From Patiria miniata (taxonomy: Eukaryota > Echinodermata > Asteroidea > Valvatida > Asterinidae): a DNA stretch of 64,000 bases. The notes beneath the pieces are model-generated. The model was not told where the DNA came from, did not search any database, and saw only the letters and a program-made list of their open reading frames with translations. This document shows, one piece after another, positions 47,874 through 60,639 of the stretch. The stretch spans positions 18,105,162 through 18,169,161 of the forward strand of contig NW_024037072.1 of NCBI RefSeq assembly GCF_015706575.1, given 5' to 3'. Numbering within the stretch: position 1 is the first letter of the stretch; each line of letters begins with the position of its first letter. The translations under genes and the position numbers were made by a program.

Positions 47874-49253
47874 CACCTATTTTTCCTGAAGTAATGTTTT
47901 CTCGTCATGAGAAAGTCCGTTTTCTGGTTATGTAAATTCGTTACCAGAGATGTAACAAAAACCAAAATGGCCGTGGATCAATGTAACAAGACTTAATTTA
48001 TAACGTGTATTGCGCTTTCCATCCGCGTGCTGTTCGAGTTCGAGTGTATACCATGTTCGTATACTACTGAGTGAAAATTAATAGTTTATACGTGCTTTGC
48101 AATTTTAAAAGCTGGCGGGAAGAAAGATGACATTTGAGATTTTTGGGGGGGATGTCTCTGTCGACAAGGTGGTAATTGCCAGGAGTGTAGAGGCGCGTGC
48201 GTCCCCTCATAAACCCATCCATCAAAACTTGACAAGTTATGGAGCGTCGGAGCGGCAATAATTGCTCTGTGATTTTCTTTGGGGGGGGGGGGGGGGGGGG
48301 GGGGCTTCCTCAAGACCGAAGGTGAGCATATTATTTTGACAGGTCACTTCTGGAAAGCAATTTGTATGGTAATGTACGTCGCATCTTCGAGAAAAAAAAG
48401 TTCACATTTTCTTTGAGTTTACCATCTTGTGTAGAGATCATTGTTGTTAAGATGACAAGTAGCGAGCGTTGACACTGTTAACCTGACTCACAGGCTTATT
48501 TGTCTTGTAACCTAGCTCCCTGTGAAGTGCGGAGGAATGGCCTTCCGTTATCAGCCACCAATCTTCCTCGAAATCTTCGGTTCGTGGGCCTTACCATTAT
48601 TGTCCGGATTACCTTTCGCAATCTCTAGGTAGGCCTAAAGTGTAGTTTTCCCCCGAATTAACCAGGTACCGGTAATAAAAGCATAAAGAAAGGCATTTTG
48701 GTCTGTTGTTATCGCACTTTCCCGTCATGTTGGGTGCTTAAAAGTACTTGGCGGGGGCATGCAGTTGATAACCTATAAGAAATCCATTGTCGTTTGCAAG
48801 GCATAGACTCTTGCACGGGTAGCAGCGAGACCGGACATGCGCACATACGGTGCACTGTATTGTGGGAAAGCTTGCCCCATCCTCGGTCTCATGGTGTCGA
48901 GCAGTACGCTCCCACTAATAATAATTAATGATAATAGTTAAAAGTTATTAATGATAAAGCGCATTACGGAATGGACGTTAAAGTAACTACTTTAAAATAA
49001 AACAAAAAGGATTTACATAAAGTCGTGTCACCCGCGCCAGTTCCCAAACCGCAGTATGGGGATACGTCTGTCCCGCCAGCGAATCTTTTTTCCCCAAAAT
49101 GACATCCGTTTCCCATCTTCTGATTGGTCCATTACATGCGTATCTAATGCCTTGTTCTCCACAAGACAAACCCAAGATAGGCTTTACGTCTGGTGAGAAA
49201 TGTTTCTTCCTCACTTAAGTTATTTAAAAGGTAAAATGAGAAGAAGTGAAAAA
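47874..49253. other. Intronic stretch, no gene
   Basis: A long G tract lies at 48281-48304. A TAGGCCTA octamer lies at 48630-48637. I recognise nothing else. Confidence 0.3.
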
Positions 49254-49312
49254 CGCTCACCGAGATTCGCACTCGGATCACCTGATTAGAAGTCAGAACT
49301 ACTTCCAACCAG
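49254..49312 (-). repeat. tRNA-Arg(UCU)-like sequence
   Basis: On the minus strand a perfect 5-bp T stem, CCGAG/CTCGG, encloses the loop TGCGAAT. A 5-bp anticodon stem encloses CTTCTAA, giving anticodon UCU. Upstream, TGGACTGGTTGG resembles an A box, but the D stem is only 3 bp and no acceptor partner for GTGAGCG is found. It is probably a tRNA pseudogene or SINE head. A functional tRNA is unlikely. Confidence 0.45.
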
Positions 49313-50324
49313 TCCACGAATCAGCTGTCAATCGTCGGTGATTTAAACACCATTATTCATTGTTATATAACTTCTTCTCCAAAGCGCTTGACATAATTAT
49401 CATGAATATGCATAACGCAGAGAGAGCGCCCTCTTTTGATATTGTCCGATCTCGTTTGGGAAAAAAATTCGCGTCCCGCCAACAGGGAGAATATATTACT
49501 TCAGCCTAACCCTGCTTAAGTAATAAATTGTACTACCTGCTCTCTCGTGACTCCGGTACCAGATCATTTGCATGTTAAAAAATAGTCTGTAACCTCCCAT
49601 GCTTTAGGCTAAGTTAGTGTGGTTGTGTACGCGGTGTCTGGGGTACAGACAGGATCCATTCGCGGCGTGAAACAAGGTTTTTTTTTTCTTCACCCATCTA
49701 ATATGCAGTTTTACACTACATATTATTATTAGCAAATAGGAAAAGGGACAATGTTTTTGAGCAGTTGACGTTATCATTCACAATGAACGTTAAAACAAAA
49801 CGTAAACAACGCAATCCATCCCTGCAAACTTCCGATCCGACCATAAGAATGTATATTGACACCCCTCCGATAATAAGCCCGTCCCTGTTTTTGAAAGTGC
49901 CAAAAGATTGTTTGTGATATACTATTATGTGTTGTTTTTGGCAAAAGGGTAACATGCAAATCTCCACTTTCATTAAATCGCCGATTCGGAGCATGGACGG
50001 AGGTTGTCCATGCATCACGTGGCACTAAGTAAAGGCTCTCCTGGATAATGTTATTTGCGTCTAATATAATTGTGAGAGCTGGATGAGGGGGATTAAATTC
50101 CTTGATCGTCGTGACGTCATAATCCTTCCTTTCCAAGAATTAGATTCCTTTCCCATGGGTAATCTCCGCTGTTCTTATGCCAGTGTTTGTTTGGCAGTCC
50201 ATATTGGCAGTCAAATGCATTGGCAGTCGAGTGCATTGGAAGCACTCTCTGTTATGCAAGATATTTCACCTGAAGCAAACCAAAGGTGATAACCAATTGA
50301 TGTTCCTGCATTATGAAGGATGCA
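49313..50324. other. Intronic stretch, no gene
   Basis: Nothing recognised. Opposing short frames at 49716-50136 and 50083-50289 lack any domain. Confidence 0.3.
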
Positions 50325-50440
50325 TACCTATATTGCCCAATACCTAGGTTCCCCAACCCTAACCCTAACCCAAACTTTAAGGATTTTGGGGAACATATTG
50401 GTGAACATAGGTATTGGGGAACATCGGGTAGACCCCCATG
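50325..50440. mobile_element. 16-bp-repeat foldback with telomere-like centre, short member
   Basis: Two 16-bp units, CCTATATTGCCCAATA and CCTAGGTTCCCCAACC, are followed by CCCTAACCCTAACCC. The inverse units GAACATAGGTATTGGG and GAACATCGGGTAGACC then follow. The unit is the same family as CTATGTTCCGACACAC at 20329-20774. AGGATGCA occurs on both sides (50317-50324 and 50441-50448), an 8-bp direct repeat consistent with a target duplication, although the two outer ends are not good inverses of each other. Confidence 0.6.
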
Positions 50441-50448
50441 AGGATGCA

Positions 50449-53400
50449 CAAACGATCACTTAGCTTCCAACAACCATCGTGCCCTTTATCACTCCTAACC
50501 CAATTATCTACTCCTAAGGAAAAGGCTTTTTTCTATTCAAAATTTGTGCATTCTAGATCGAGTTATGTCCCTATTCACAAAAATAGGTCAACCTTTGAAC
50601 ACTCTGTAAACATATATGATAAACAACTAGTGGACAGAATTTCTTTTCAATTGTCCAATCCACGATACGAACTGGGCAGTAATGAGATAGCTTCCTTTTG
50701 TTTCGCATTTTTGCCCGATGTGTGCAATTATTATATTACAGGATTGCTTGCATATCTTATCGCAACTGGTTATAAGGTTATATCAATTAAGCTTGTAAGA
50801 GTTTGGTTATGCTGCAGACGGGCTTTTCAAGCAAGTGGACACTGATCACATACATCATTTTACTTGAGACTTTTAGAGCAACGCTATTCTATAACGTTTT
50901 GGCCGGAGGGTATACTTCAATGAAAACTGACATTTATGTATGGCTAGATAGCAAGATGGCCTCCAGAGATATTCCTTTAGCCAACATTTAGATCCAATAC
51001 AAATGACTGACAAAAATCCGTGGGTCACGATTGACTTGCCAGAGCCACCCGCAAACTAAACTTTCTACAATCTTGGGGCTTGCTCATTACAGTGACCCTT
51101 TTTCGAGAACGAAAATTTCAATTTTTTTTTTAACTGCTAGATTTCCAACGTCCTTATAAGTTATACATATTTTCATAGGAACGATTGTATGTTACCTTTA
51201 GCGACAATGAAATGTGATCATTGCTAAGGACCTTTGTTGTAGATAACCGTTAAGATATTTGTATTCTTGTAATTTTTTTTTCCATTTCAATCTGTGAAAT
51301 GAAAGCGTCTTGGATCCACGAGTAGACAAAGTGTGTCATTACAGTAGTTCCTTGGTAATGTTTATACTTTTTGGCTTTTTTAACACATTTTTAAAAGTAA
51401 AAGTAAGCTATTGTAAATCAAATACAGCAGAACATTCACGTTTGTTTTCCATCAGTCATTGTGACTCAATCTATATTGGTATGTCGTGGAAAACAGTCTG
51501 CCATTCTAGCAATTATTGAAAAGCGGCTACTATATTTATGGTAGCTTGTTTCTAGCGTGTTTTTACGTGTCTCCATTGCAATGCATAACCAGCAAAGGAG
51601 ATTCAAAAATGAAACAGCGGTACCATTAATGATTGCCTGGTTATGTGCATTAAAATTGCAATACATTTTCCTTGCAACATTGTTTAATGATCCGAAGAAC
51701 AGCACAGACAATATAAACGTGCCTGCTGTTGGGTAACGGCCTGCCTGTCGGTTAGTGTTTGGTGTGTTTTCAGTAGTCAAGCTCCTTGTTCCGTCGCGTG
51801 CTTGCATTTTTTTATAAAGTAAATATTCAATACCCTTGCCTGTGTTTATACTTTCTTTAAAAAACTGTTTTACAGGTCCACAAAGGCACAGAGTATCCCA
51901 ACCCAATAACTGTTATCTCTTTTTTTAAAAACTAGTTTCTAACATTACTGCGAGAAAATGCGTAGGTCGTACAGAAAATCAATTCCTTTTTTTCTATAAG
52001 ATATCCTTAAACTCACAAACGCGAAATCCAATCCCTGCCTGGAGGATCGTTACTTATAGTGACATTGTTGACAGAACTCTTAGTAAATGTTGAAATATTT
52101 GAAAAGGGTTGGCAATCCCCTATAGCAACCCTGCTACCCTTTTAGCGAGCGCTAGTCTTTGCATTGCACTCCAGGGCCCGTGGTTTTAGGCACTTCTCAT
52201 CGGAAAAGTCTTTTACTTAAAAAAAAGAGCGTTTGGCCAAAAAAAGGGTAATGGATTCGCGTTTCCCAACGGGAGTAGGCTAAGAACGCGCTGCAAGCGC
52301 AAAGTGGGGCATCACATTCATATTCTTTTCAACAAAAGGGTACTTACCAAAAAAAAAAGAGGGAAATATGTTATTACTGCCGAGAGAGTGGGCAAGTTGA
52401 CCTCAATAACCGGTAACATTTTGCGGGAATGCCTACTTCCGGGCATATCGTTTAGAAGCGTCAACCTCTAAATGTACTACTTCTTCTTCTTCTTCTTTTT
52501 TTCAATTGTTTTTTTCTGACTGGGCGTATCAAGTCAAAAGCAATAAATGGGCTCTGTTGCCGTGGAAATTTCAAAATAACAAAATGACCTCACCTTCCGT
52601 TCAATCACTGTTGCAAAACGAAAGAGTGAATGCAATTATGGGATTCCGTGATTAAACTAGTCAGTACGTGTTGTAAATAAAAGACATTGAATTTTCACAT
52701 AAAAATACGTGAACTTTCGTGACGGGACTAACTGGCTTAAAATAATCAAATGCCTTTTAGCAGATTAAAAATAACTTGGAATCGTGTTTTCATCTTCAAA
52801 ATATGAGAAGTGCATTGACCAATGCAAATGTCTGACGTCATAAATAAGCCGAAGCTACATGGCGTCTTGAAACACCATAATACTTCGGTCAATGTCCGCG
52901 TTTCAATAAAGCAGATGGGCTGTAGATAACAAACGCCACTTATGCTCTATTCAACCACGATGAATCTTTACTGAATCTTTCCACCAACGTCAAACAGCCA
53001 AATGGAGTCGGACGTGCGTTGGCCAAGGGTCGGGTGTACAGCACTTAAGATTGTAAACTGTATCTAAAGAACAGAAATGCGAGTCTTTGTCATCGTAGAA
53101 CAGAAAGCAATCACCGTCAACATGGTGGGCAGGTCTAAAATAAAGGATTGGACCTAGGTCAGGAAAAAAACATATGCAGCTTCTTTGAAATCAAAGAAAA
53201 AATGATTGGCGAATGTTATTTTTGTTTTGGTTCACTTGATAGAGTTTCATTAGATTCTCCACAACACTATCGCTGAACAGGTTTTTTGTTTTTGTTTTTT
53301 TTGTTTTTTAATTTACTTTTATCTCACTAATTTTGGAATGTGACAAATCTCCTTAGGTTTAAGCAGTTAAACGTGTTCATGTACATTGATATGGAAAGAA

Positions 53401-54601
53401 AATGTTATCTTTTTCTTCATAAAACAGTGTACGTTATGTTAAAACATACTTAATTTTAAGCTATGCTCAAGATGTAAATTGTGAAACGTGAACAGAACAT
53501 TTTATACTTTCAAAAATACGCTTTGAAAAATGGAGTACGAATGGGGTTACTTGGTAATTTTGATCCACTGTGTCACAAATGCCTTCTCCGGCCCTTCATG
53601 GCGCCGCGTAGCCTTTAAACAGAAACTTTGGCAGCTCATATTTTCTTTTTGCCGTTACCGTGGCAACACTTCAACCTACCTCCAAGCACAAGCAGGATGT
53701 GCTCAATGTACTTGAGATTCACATTGAGATCATAATACGACGGGGTCTTACCTCTGGTACAATGGCCGAGGTGTTTTCGCGTAGAGGGATTGGATAAATT
53801 GAGTGGTTATGGCACGGGAGTAATGTACGGTGGATGGCCCACTTCCCCTCCCACCCACGCGGACCGGAAAGTAACGGTTAATGGCCGTGATTTATCAGGC
53901 TTAAAGCTAGGGAAGATGTGTTGTCAACTTGTGGTGTTGGGTTCTTACAATGCTCGGGGTACTGTAAGACGACTCTGCGAAGCGCATTGAATTCAACAAG
54001 TAACTCGAAGAGTGAACAAGTATATTTCGGACTGCTTTCTTGCGACGTATATATTCTCATCATGTTGTCCCAGATACGACAGGCTCAATAAAGCTTCCTC
54101 ATCCTATTGTGTCAATTCACATTTCTCGCGCTTCGGAGAAATGTTGAAGTCCCATACATTTGATTTTCCTACCTTAGTTTTATTATTGCTTTAGAATATG
54201 ATGTGATACTTTGTATGGTAGCGTAGTTTACCGCTTAGGAGGCAAAGCACGTTTGTATTATTCAGTGATCATAGGTTCGTTTTCTGCCTTGAGAGCCTTT
54301 CACACTCCACACGGAGGTTTCAGGAAACCCTTTCAAACTATAGCAAGAATCCAACACGGCTTCTACTTCATGGGTACGGCGCTTACACTTCCACGGGTAA
54401 CGGGACTAGGGTTGATAGGTTATACCCGGGTAGAACACTGTAAGTGGGATAGGTACGCCTTGCTTACGCACCCGTGTTCGATGAGACGCGGTTTACCCGG
54501 TGAACCCGTTTTGCTTTCAACGTGGACATAAGGGAGACAATAGTGTGAAAAAAGGTTGCCTCTAAAATGTAAGGCACACTTTCTTTAATGTACAAGCATT
54601 A
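50449..54601. other. Intronic stretch, no gene
   Basis: No exon recognised. The frames at 50438-50845 (+) and 51466-51906 (-) are the longest here and show no domain I can name. (CTT)n lies at 52484-52502. Confidence 0.3.
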
Positions 54602-54693
54602 CATTCACTGTGTGGAAAGTGGACTTCCGAACAAAAGAGGTCCACGTTGATAAGAGGCTTGCCCACGTCCACACAATGTTTTCCCCTCTTTGC
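54602..54693 (-). repeat. Dispersed repeat, inverted partner at 15-135
   Basis: On the minus strand it reads AGAGGGGAAAACATTGTG, GTGGACGTGGGCAAG and later CCACACAGTGAATG, the same blocks as 15-135. Class unknown. Confidence 0.5.
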
Positions 54694-56503
54694 AAAAGAG
54701 GCATTTTGGGGTTACGTTTAACTGTGGCAAAATGAAGAAAAACACTAAAGGGAATCATAGAAAAAGAATTGGGTTAAGAAAAATTAGGTTTTTTTCACAG
54801 TTTTTTTTCTTAACTACACGAAACAAAGGAAAAGCCACACTACGTACGTGTGTGTGCATGGCCGTGCAAACTGTCGATTTGTGGTAGGGTCGGGTTTATT
54901 TATTTTTTTCAACTAAATAGAAACAGCAAACCCTAAATTCGACAACCCTGTAATACAGATGATATTGACAGGGAATAAATAAGGAAAGGTGAATATGTTA
55001 ACATGAACGGAGCACCCTCAGGTACAAAATTGTATAAATCATTGACAAAAATAAATCAGTCATGCAGCTCTCACTAACTAGGCCCTATAGGTCATTGCTT
55101 GTCAAACGAGTCTTCAATATTTAGAAGAGCCACTGTTTAGAGGTGGCTTTGAAAAAATGAGGCATTTTTGTCAAACAAAATCAATCAGACTTTTTTAAAT
55201 GTTGGGATAGCCTATGAATGCCGAGGTAAACAACATGAACAGGATAATCGTTTATCTTACCTTCCAGTCCCAAGTCTGTTGTCATATTACTCGAGCGCCC
55301 ATAAGGTGAATGAACCAGCAAAATATCTTAATCCAATTCTGTCAGAAAAGTAACAGGCCAATCGTCTTGAAGAGGCTCTGCCCATGTATTTGTCTCCAGG
55401 CTTGAATCATAAGTGTCATTAATGATCCGTGTGTGGATTACCCAGCGGATATCGGATATATAAGACCTGATCAACCATGGAACATGGGCAACTATAGCCG
55501 GTTTCATTATACAGACCCCTTGGGTTTGCACTCGAACAGATTGTTTCAGTAACCTAATAGGCATTGTTTTTAGTGCGTTAAGTCGTGTTTTATTGCAAAC
55601 CATCTCAGCTGTCGGATATGTACAGTAACATGGTATGTTATCCAAATAAAACATTCAGCGGTACTTTGTTTTTTCGAAAGTCATCATTTGTCTTCTAGTC
55701 TCTTCTGAAGACGATCAGAGCACACTGATCAGAACGTCGAGTTTCACAACTAGCCGTTCTTTTCAGAACCACACTTCTCAAAAGAGATTATGGTGTTACC
55801 GCAAACCTCACTCTTCCAATCATGTCCCGCAAGTCTTTTCCATTTTATTAGTTTTTACTCTCACTTCTTAGAAACTAAGCGCATCTTCACTAAAATGTAT
55901 CTTCCCAAGTGTGAAGCCTATAAGAATCAGAACTACGAGGGACAATTTCGGGGAATTTTGCCTTTATTAGGAAAATGATGTTGTGCACGAAGAATTCCTA
56001 CAGCACTTAAACTTTTTTTTTTTTTATTTATTATTAAATTCAGCAATACTTTTAAATTTAGTAGTAAAAAATAAGATCTTTAAACAGCACTTTAAACAAC
56101 TTGAATACCAAAAGCGCTTTACGTTATTATGACCCTTGATCATTGGGTACATGTCACATTCCATTAACCATGTCAGCTCCCTGGGAGTGTACAGCTCGTC
56201 ACGGCAATTTTCTAGGCGCAAACTAACCATTGAAGCCCAATTTTCTGCCCTCAAAACTACCCATTGTACCAATGGATGTGAAAATGCAATTATGACGAAG
56301 TATCCTATAACCAAGGGCACACATACACCGCAAAACCACAGGCTGGGCTGGAACCCCACAACCTGCAAAGCTACACCCACATATCTTGAATTTGATCCCA
56401 CGAGGCCACAACAATTTCCCAAAGTGGCATACATTTAATGGCGTCTTATCATTTTGAGAAAGCTCACACAGTTTCAACTTAACTTTGGAATTCTCTTCCA
56501 CAG
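54694..56503. other. End of intron 1, no gene
   Basis: AT-rich, with no coding signal until the polypyrimidine tract TTCTCTTCCACAG just before exon 2. Opposing frames at 56024-56501 are unrecognised. Confidence 0.35.
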
Positions 56504-56708
56504 CTGATAATCTTTCGGCTGGAGCACTGGCCTTACGACCCGGACGTAGACTACTGGCAATGCGTGTCGTCGTCAGCCTTCCCTCGGGTCTACAGCGCTA
56601 TCTACACCACGCTAGTCATCATGGCCCAGTTCACCTTTCCGCTGCTCATCATGTTTGTGGCCTATGGTCTCATCTTCCATAAAGTGCGCCAGAAGATTGT
56701 CATGAAAG
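56504..56708 (+). CDS. GnRH/AKH/corazonin-type receptor, exon 2
   Basis: This exon encodes residues 176-243 plus the first base of codon 244. It covers extracellular loop 2, helix 5 and the start of intracellular loop 3. The loop reads LIIFRLEHWP then YWQC, with C195 the expected disulfide partner of C115. The FRLEHWP...QCV pattern closely follows AKH and corazonin receptors. Helix 5 holds FPLLIMFVAYGLIF. The acceptor is TTCCACAG|CTG and the donor AAAG|GTGGGA, phase 1, which joins exon 3 as codon GAA. The exon is 205 nt, close to exon 2 of vertebrate GnRH receptors (about 220 nt, from memory) and with the same phases. The open frame continues past the donor, but that part is intron. Confidence 0.9.
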
Positions 56709-57928
56709 GTGGGAAATCCTTAACAAAATCCTCTGTTTGCTGGACCCAAAGGGCAAGCGTATCTTCCTCTGACTGACTGACTGGCTGACTCCCCGACTGA
56801 CGTCCGTTTTCCCAAACCTAGGCTTCATCCCTGGTATCTGCTTTACAGGAGACCCCGATGGCACTCCATCTAAATAATCTGTTTGTTTTCGCTTCATATC
56901 CGTAGCATAAAATCCTATGAGATAAAAAGCCAGAGCATTTTCTGGACATTAAATAGGCAATAAAAGCCTCAAGAAAATGTAAACAAGATGAGGAAGCCAA
57001 ATTGCAGACATAGCCTTAGTTTCGAAAAAAAAATACCCAACTTTGTCTGGGTTGAAACTCCGCCTGTATAAAGTTTATGTTGTACATACAACACGTTGCA
57101 TGTGCAATTTCTTTTCACCCGCAAATCTTGACACGTGAGACTTTATGGAGAGAAAGTCGTGGGATCTATAAATACAATAAGTGTTCCCTGGCGGACTTTT
57201 AAATTCCTCCCAAATGTACATCTATATTCCCCTGGATTGCATGACTGCTCAGTGCATGAGTACGGAAAATATAGCCGTCAGACAGTACACGAAATGCATG
57301 AAAGAGAAGGAGATTTTATGTTAGTTCTATATGCTGTGAACACTGATAAACACGTATATTAGCCTGCCACCCAACAACATAGTACTGTTTTTGACACGTA
57401 CACTCTATAAACATTCTCTACGTACTAACTCAAGTTTGGAAAAAAATGCAAAAGTATATATGAATACAGTTTTGATATGAAGATATTTCAGTTAATGGAC
57501 GATTACGCATATACATGAACTTCATATTGTTGGGAAAAAGTGAAATTGAAGACCTGAATCTTCTCATAACGAGACGCAATTTTGTTTGGCCAAAAGCTGC
57601 CAATGCAGACGCAGTGAAACAATTTTTTTCCGGAATTTTTATATCACGCCTTTGCTTTTACTTCGCAAAAACCTATGATTTTATTTTGTGATTAAAGTTA
57701 TAAATAATACAATTTGAGAACTGTTGTGCACGCTTAAGTGCCCTTCTTGTATACGATAGACTTTTAGGCATTACTCATTCACATCGCTTTGGAAAGATGT
57801 GCATAAATATGCGTACGTGAACTTAAGCTAACTTATCTGAACCGTCTCAATACTATAGCCATTTCCGAATGACATGCCCATTTTAGGGAATTTATAAATG
57901 ATCATGCCATTATAATTTTCCTTCGCAG
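56709..57928 (+). other. Intron 2 of the receptor gene (1.2 kb)
   Basis: It begins GTGGGA and ends TTTTCCTTCGCAG. It is phase 1 and falls in the third intracellular loop. The sequence is AT-rich with no feature recognised inside. Confidence 0.85.
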
Positions 57929-58425
57929 AAACCAGCGAGAACCTTTCCGAGATGCGGCAAGCGCGATCCAAGCTATTCCTGCGAGCTCAGCGGCGCACCG
58001 TGCGCATGGCCGTCGCCATCTTTACCGTCTTCGCCATCAACTGGTTCCCGTACGCCTTCTTCAGCATGTGGTATCTCTGGTTCTCTCCTGACAGTCTCCA
58101 CCCTTACGTCTTCGAGGTGTCGTTCCTGTTCGCTCTCTCCAACTCCTGCTTCAACCCGATCATCTACGGGGCCTGCAACGTGCGCTACTGCAACAAGATC
58201 TGCGCCTGCCTGGGGCTGCGCCCGTCCGTCAAGTCCATGGATACCAGTCACTCGGATGGTCGGTCCAACAACAAGACCACCATGTACTCCGTCCGCTGGC
58301 AGTCATCTAAGAGCGCCAACAACACCACTAAGATGGGAAACAGAAACAACAACAAGGACACTAAGTGGGGGAGGACGCAACCGACCCCGCCGGAAAAGCA
58401 GCAGATGATCACAACGACAACTTAA
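57929..58425 (+). CDS. GnRH/AKH/corazonin-type receptor, exon 3
   Basis: This exon encodes residues 244-408 and the TAA stop. It covers the end of intracellular loop 3, helices 6 and 7 and the cytoplasmic tail. The loop-3/helix-6 junction RAQRRTVRMAV is characteristic of AKH/corazonin/GnRH receptors. Helix 6 has NWFP (281-284) in place of the usual CWxP, followed by MWYLWF. Helix 7 has SNSCFNPIIYG with the NPxxY motif intact (N319-Y323), unlike vertebrate GnRH receptors with DPxxY. A cysteine cluster (C326, C331, C335, C337) could be palmitoylated. The tail of about 80 residues is rich in Asn, Ser, Thr and Lys and offers phosphorylation sites. A long tail is usual outside mammalian type I GnRH receptors. 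The exon is markedly GC-richer than the surrounding introns. Confidence 0.92.
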
Positions 58426-60321
58426 TATACGAGTGTCATGGGGCAATCAACCACTTGGGCATCTCGAAATGTTCCATTATACAGACTTAAGTTATTTTAA
58501 ATAATTATTTAGATTGCTCAGAACCGGAACGGGTCGCCATTACACTTTTCAGGCTCTTGAAACAGAATCACATTGAAGCGAGGTATTTTCAAAATAAAAT
58601 TAAAAGGGTAAATTTAACCTTTGATTGTTACTGTCCATGTTAATGAACATCTTTAGTCACCGTTACATTTCTCGTTCATCACTTTTAACAGTGACCTAAT
58701 AGTTAGGGAGTAATTTATTCATGTTCTTGAATGTTACTGGCTTAAATCCCGCTACGAAACTGCGCTGCTTGTAACCCAAGGGGACAAAGCTTTCACGCCT
58801 TGCTCCAAAACCTCTCTGAGGTAAGGAAATGTGCGAGGATGATTTAATTACAGTTTGCACACCCGCAAAATAAGGATTGTATGATGATCGGGGAGGAATT
58901 GACTTGTCTTCACAGAAACTGTCGATCGAAGCTTATGGTTAATTAATACCCACGACGCGCTTGGATCATCTGCTGTAATATAAGAAGAGAACAGAACCAG
59001 ATCCGTTGCGATCTAAACTGTATATAGGAAAGGGCGGTGTGTAACACGGTTTTTTGTAAATGAGCTGTGAAAATCTAGTTAAAATGTCTGGGAAATTTCA
59101 ATATTTCCATTAGTAACTGAAATGAAATTGTAGTGATATTGCTTGGACACTAAGCCAACATTATTATTTTGGGGAAAAAGTTTTTACTGAAAATAAAATA
59201 AGTTTATCGATCGGTTAAATGTTAATTTTAAATAATTTTAACTTGAGGTTATTTTTGGGGAACTCGGACGAGAGGCTGTCTGGTAGGGTTTGTTTCACCT
59301 GTACCTCTTGTGTCCTTTAAATTTTGGATTCGTTTTGTTTAATGGCAGAAAACTTTTGTTTCCCCCCCCCCTAAAAAAAAATGGTGTTTGTTTTAAGTTT
59401 TATATTTTGCAGAAATGTTAGGCTTACTGGAAATTCAGTATAATCACTTTCAGTATGTTTTTATGTTGCTTAACATTTTATACCGTGAATGTTGACTCCT
59501 CTGATAATTTCGCAGGAGTGATCATCATGCATGCTTAAGTTCCCTAACACGGCCAGCTATATCCCAATTCCTTTGATCAAATGTACTGGTTGAGGTAACA
59601 CAAATCAAATATTCCCTTTGAAACATTACCCGGAGGTAAACACTGAAGGCGGGAGTAAATATTTAAGCTGAATGTCACAGATGTGTCAAAAATTGGTGCC
59701 AAACAAAGCTATGGCTGTATTAACCTCTCGTATACGTTCCAACGTTGCGCCCGCCACATCATTAGATAGATGTACTTGATGAAAACAACTGTCGCTGCTA
59801 ATGCACACTGTGTGGTTCGGTGTGATTTCATGCGGTCGTTCTTTGAAGTAGCAATTATGTTATGAAAACGAATATTCCCCACCCACGGGCACCGCGAGGA
59901 TAGGGAAAGCTTCCCCCCTCCCCTCTCTCCCCCCTCCCCCGAGGAGCAAAACAAACCCGAACAGAATAGGGTCAAGTTAAGGGTCAGAATAGGGTCAAGT
60001 AATATTGTTCTGTTATTTGAATGTTATTTTTATAGAAACTTCCCGGAAAAAAAACGGGCAACGCTCATGTTCCCACCATACAACGTAAGTGAGAGATACA
60101 TGTCAACTCAACTGACTCTGTAGCACCCAAGAAGAAGAAAAAACCCGGGTTTTTTTGTCGGCAACCATGTCAATCAGTTGTCAACAGAATGCTTCAAATG
60201 ATAAAAATTGTCTTCAATGAAAAGTACGATTTGATTTTATAAAACAATAAAAACTTAAAGCTTCATGTTTCGAGGACGAACGTTAAATTGGCTATCAGCT
60301 TCGGTCCAAAAATTGGGCCAC
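58426..60321. other. 3' UTR and downstream flank of the receptor
   Basis: AATAAA occurs at 58593-58598, 168 bases after the stop, and again at 59192-59197. Either could be the polyadenylation signal, but the AT-rich context makes chance hits likely. A C run lies at 59361-59371. No further gene is seen. Confidence 0.35.
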
Positions 60322-60639
60322 CGGTATCAAATGATCGAAAAGGGCAATGCTCTTAGCGATTTTTGGCAAGATATACACATCTAGAATTGGAAAATGTGTG
60401 ATAGCTTTGTAGTGTGAGCGGTGGCAATTTTTTGGGTGTCATCACTTTGCAATTTTTTTTCCCAAATGGCCGCCAATATGCTTGAACCGGATGAATTATA
60501 TGTTTTGGCCGCCATTTTTTTAAAGTGATAGAACCTAAAAAGCTGCCACCGCTGCAATGCTATCCGATATTTTCCAACTACAGGGGTGCATACCTTGCCA
60601 AAAATCACGATGAGCATTATTCCCCCTCATTTGATACCG
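60322..60639. mobile_element. Foldback MITE, ~318 bp
   Basis: It begins CGGTATCAAATGA and ends TCATTTGATACCG. The arms are inverted over about 140 bp: GCGATTTTTGGCAAG with TTGCCAAAAATCACG, GGAAAAT with ATTTTCC, AGCGGTGGCA with TGCCACCGCT, and GGCCGCCA facing its inverse. The loop is short. No target duplication could be fixed, so the superfamily is unassigned. Confidence 0.65.

Noticed and set aside
51466..51906. 146-codon minus-strand frame in intron 1 as a nested gene
   Set aside because: No recognisable domain and no start or splice context; AT-rich random frame is adequate.
57973..58251. Minus-strand open frame opposite receptor exon 3
   Set aside because: Shadow of the real exon on the + strand.
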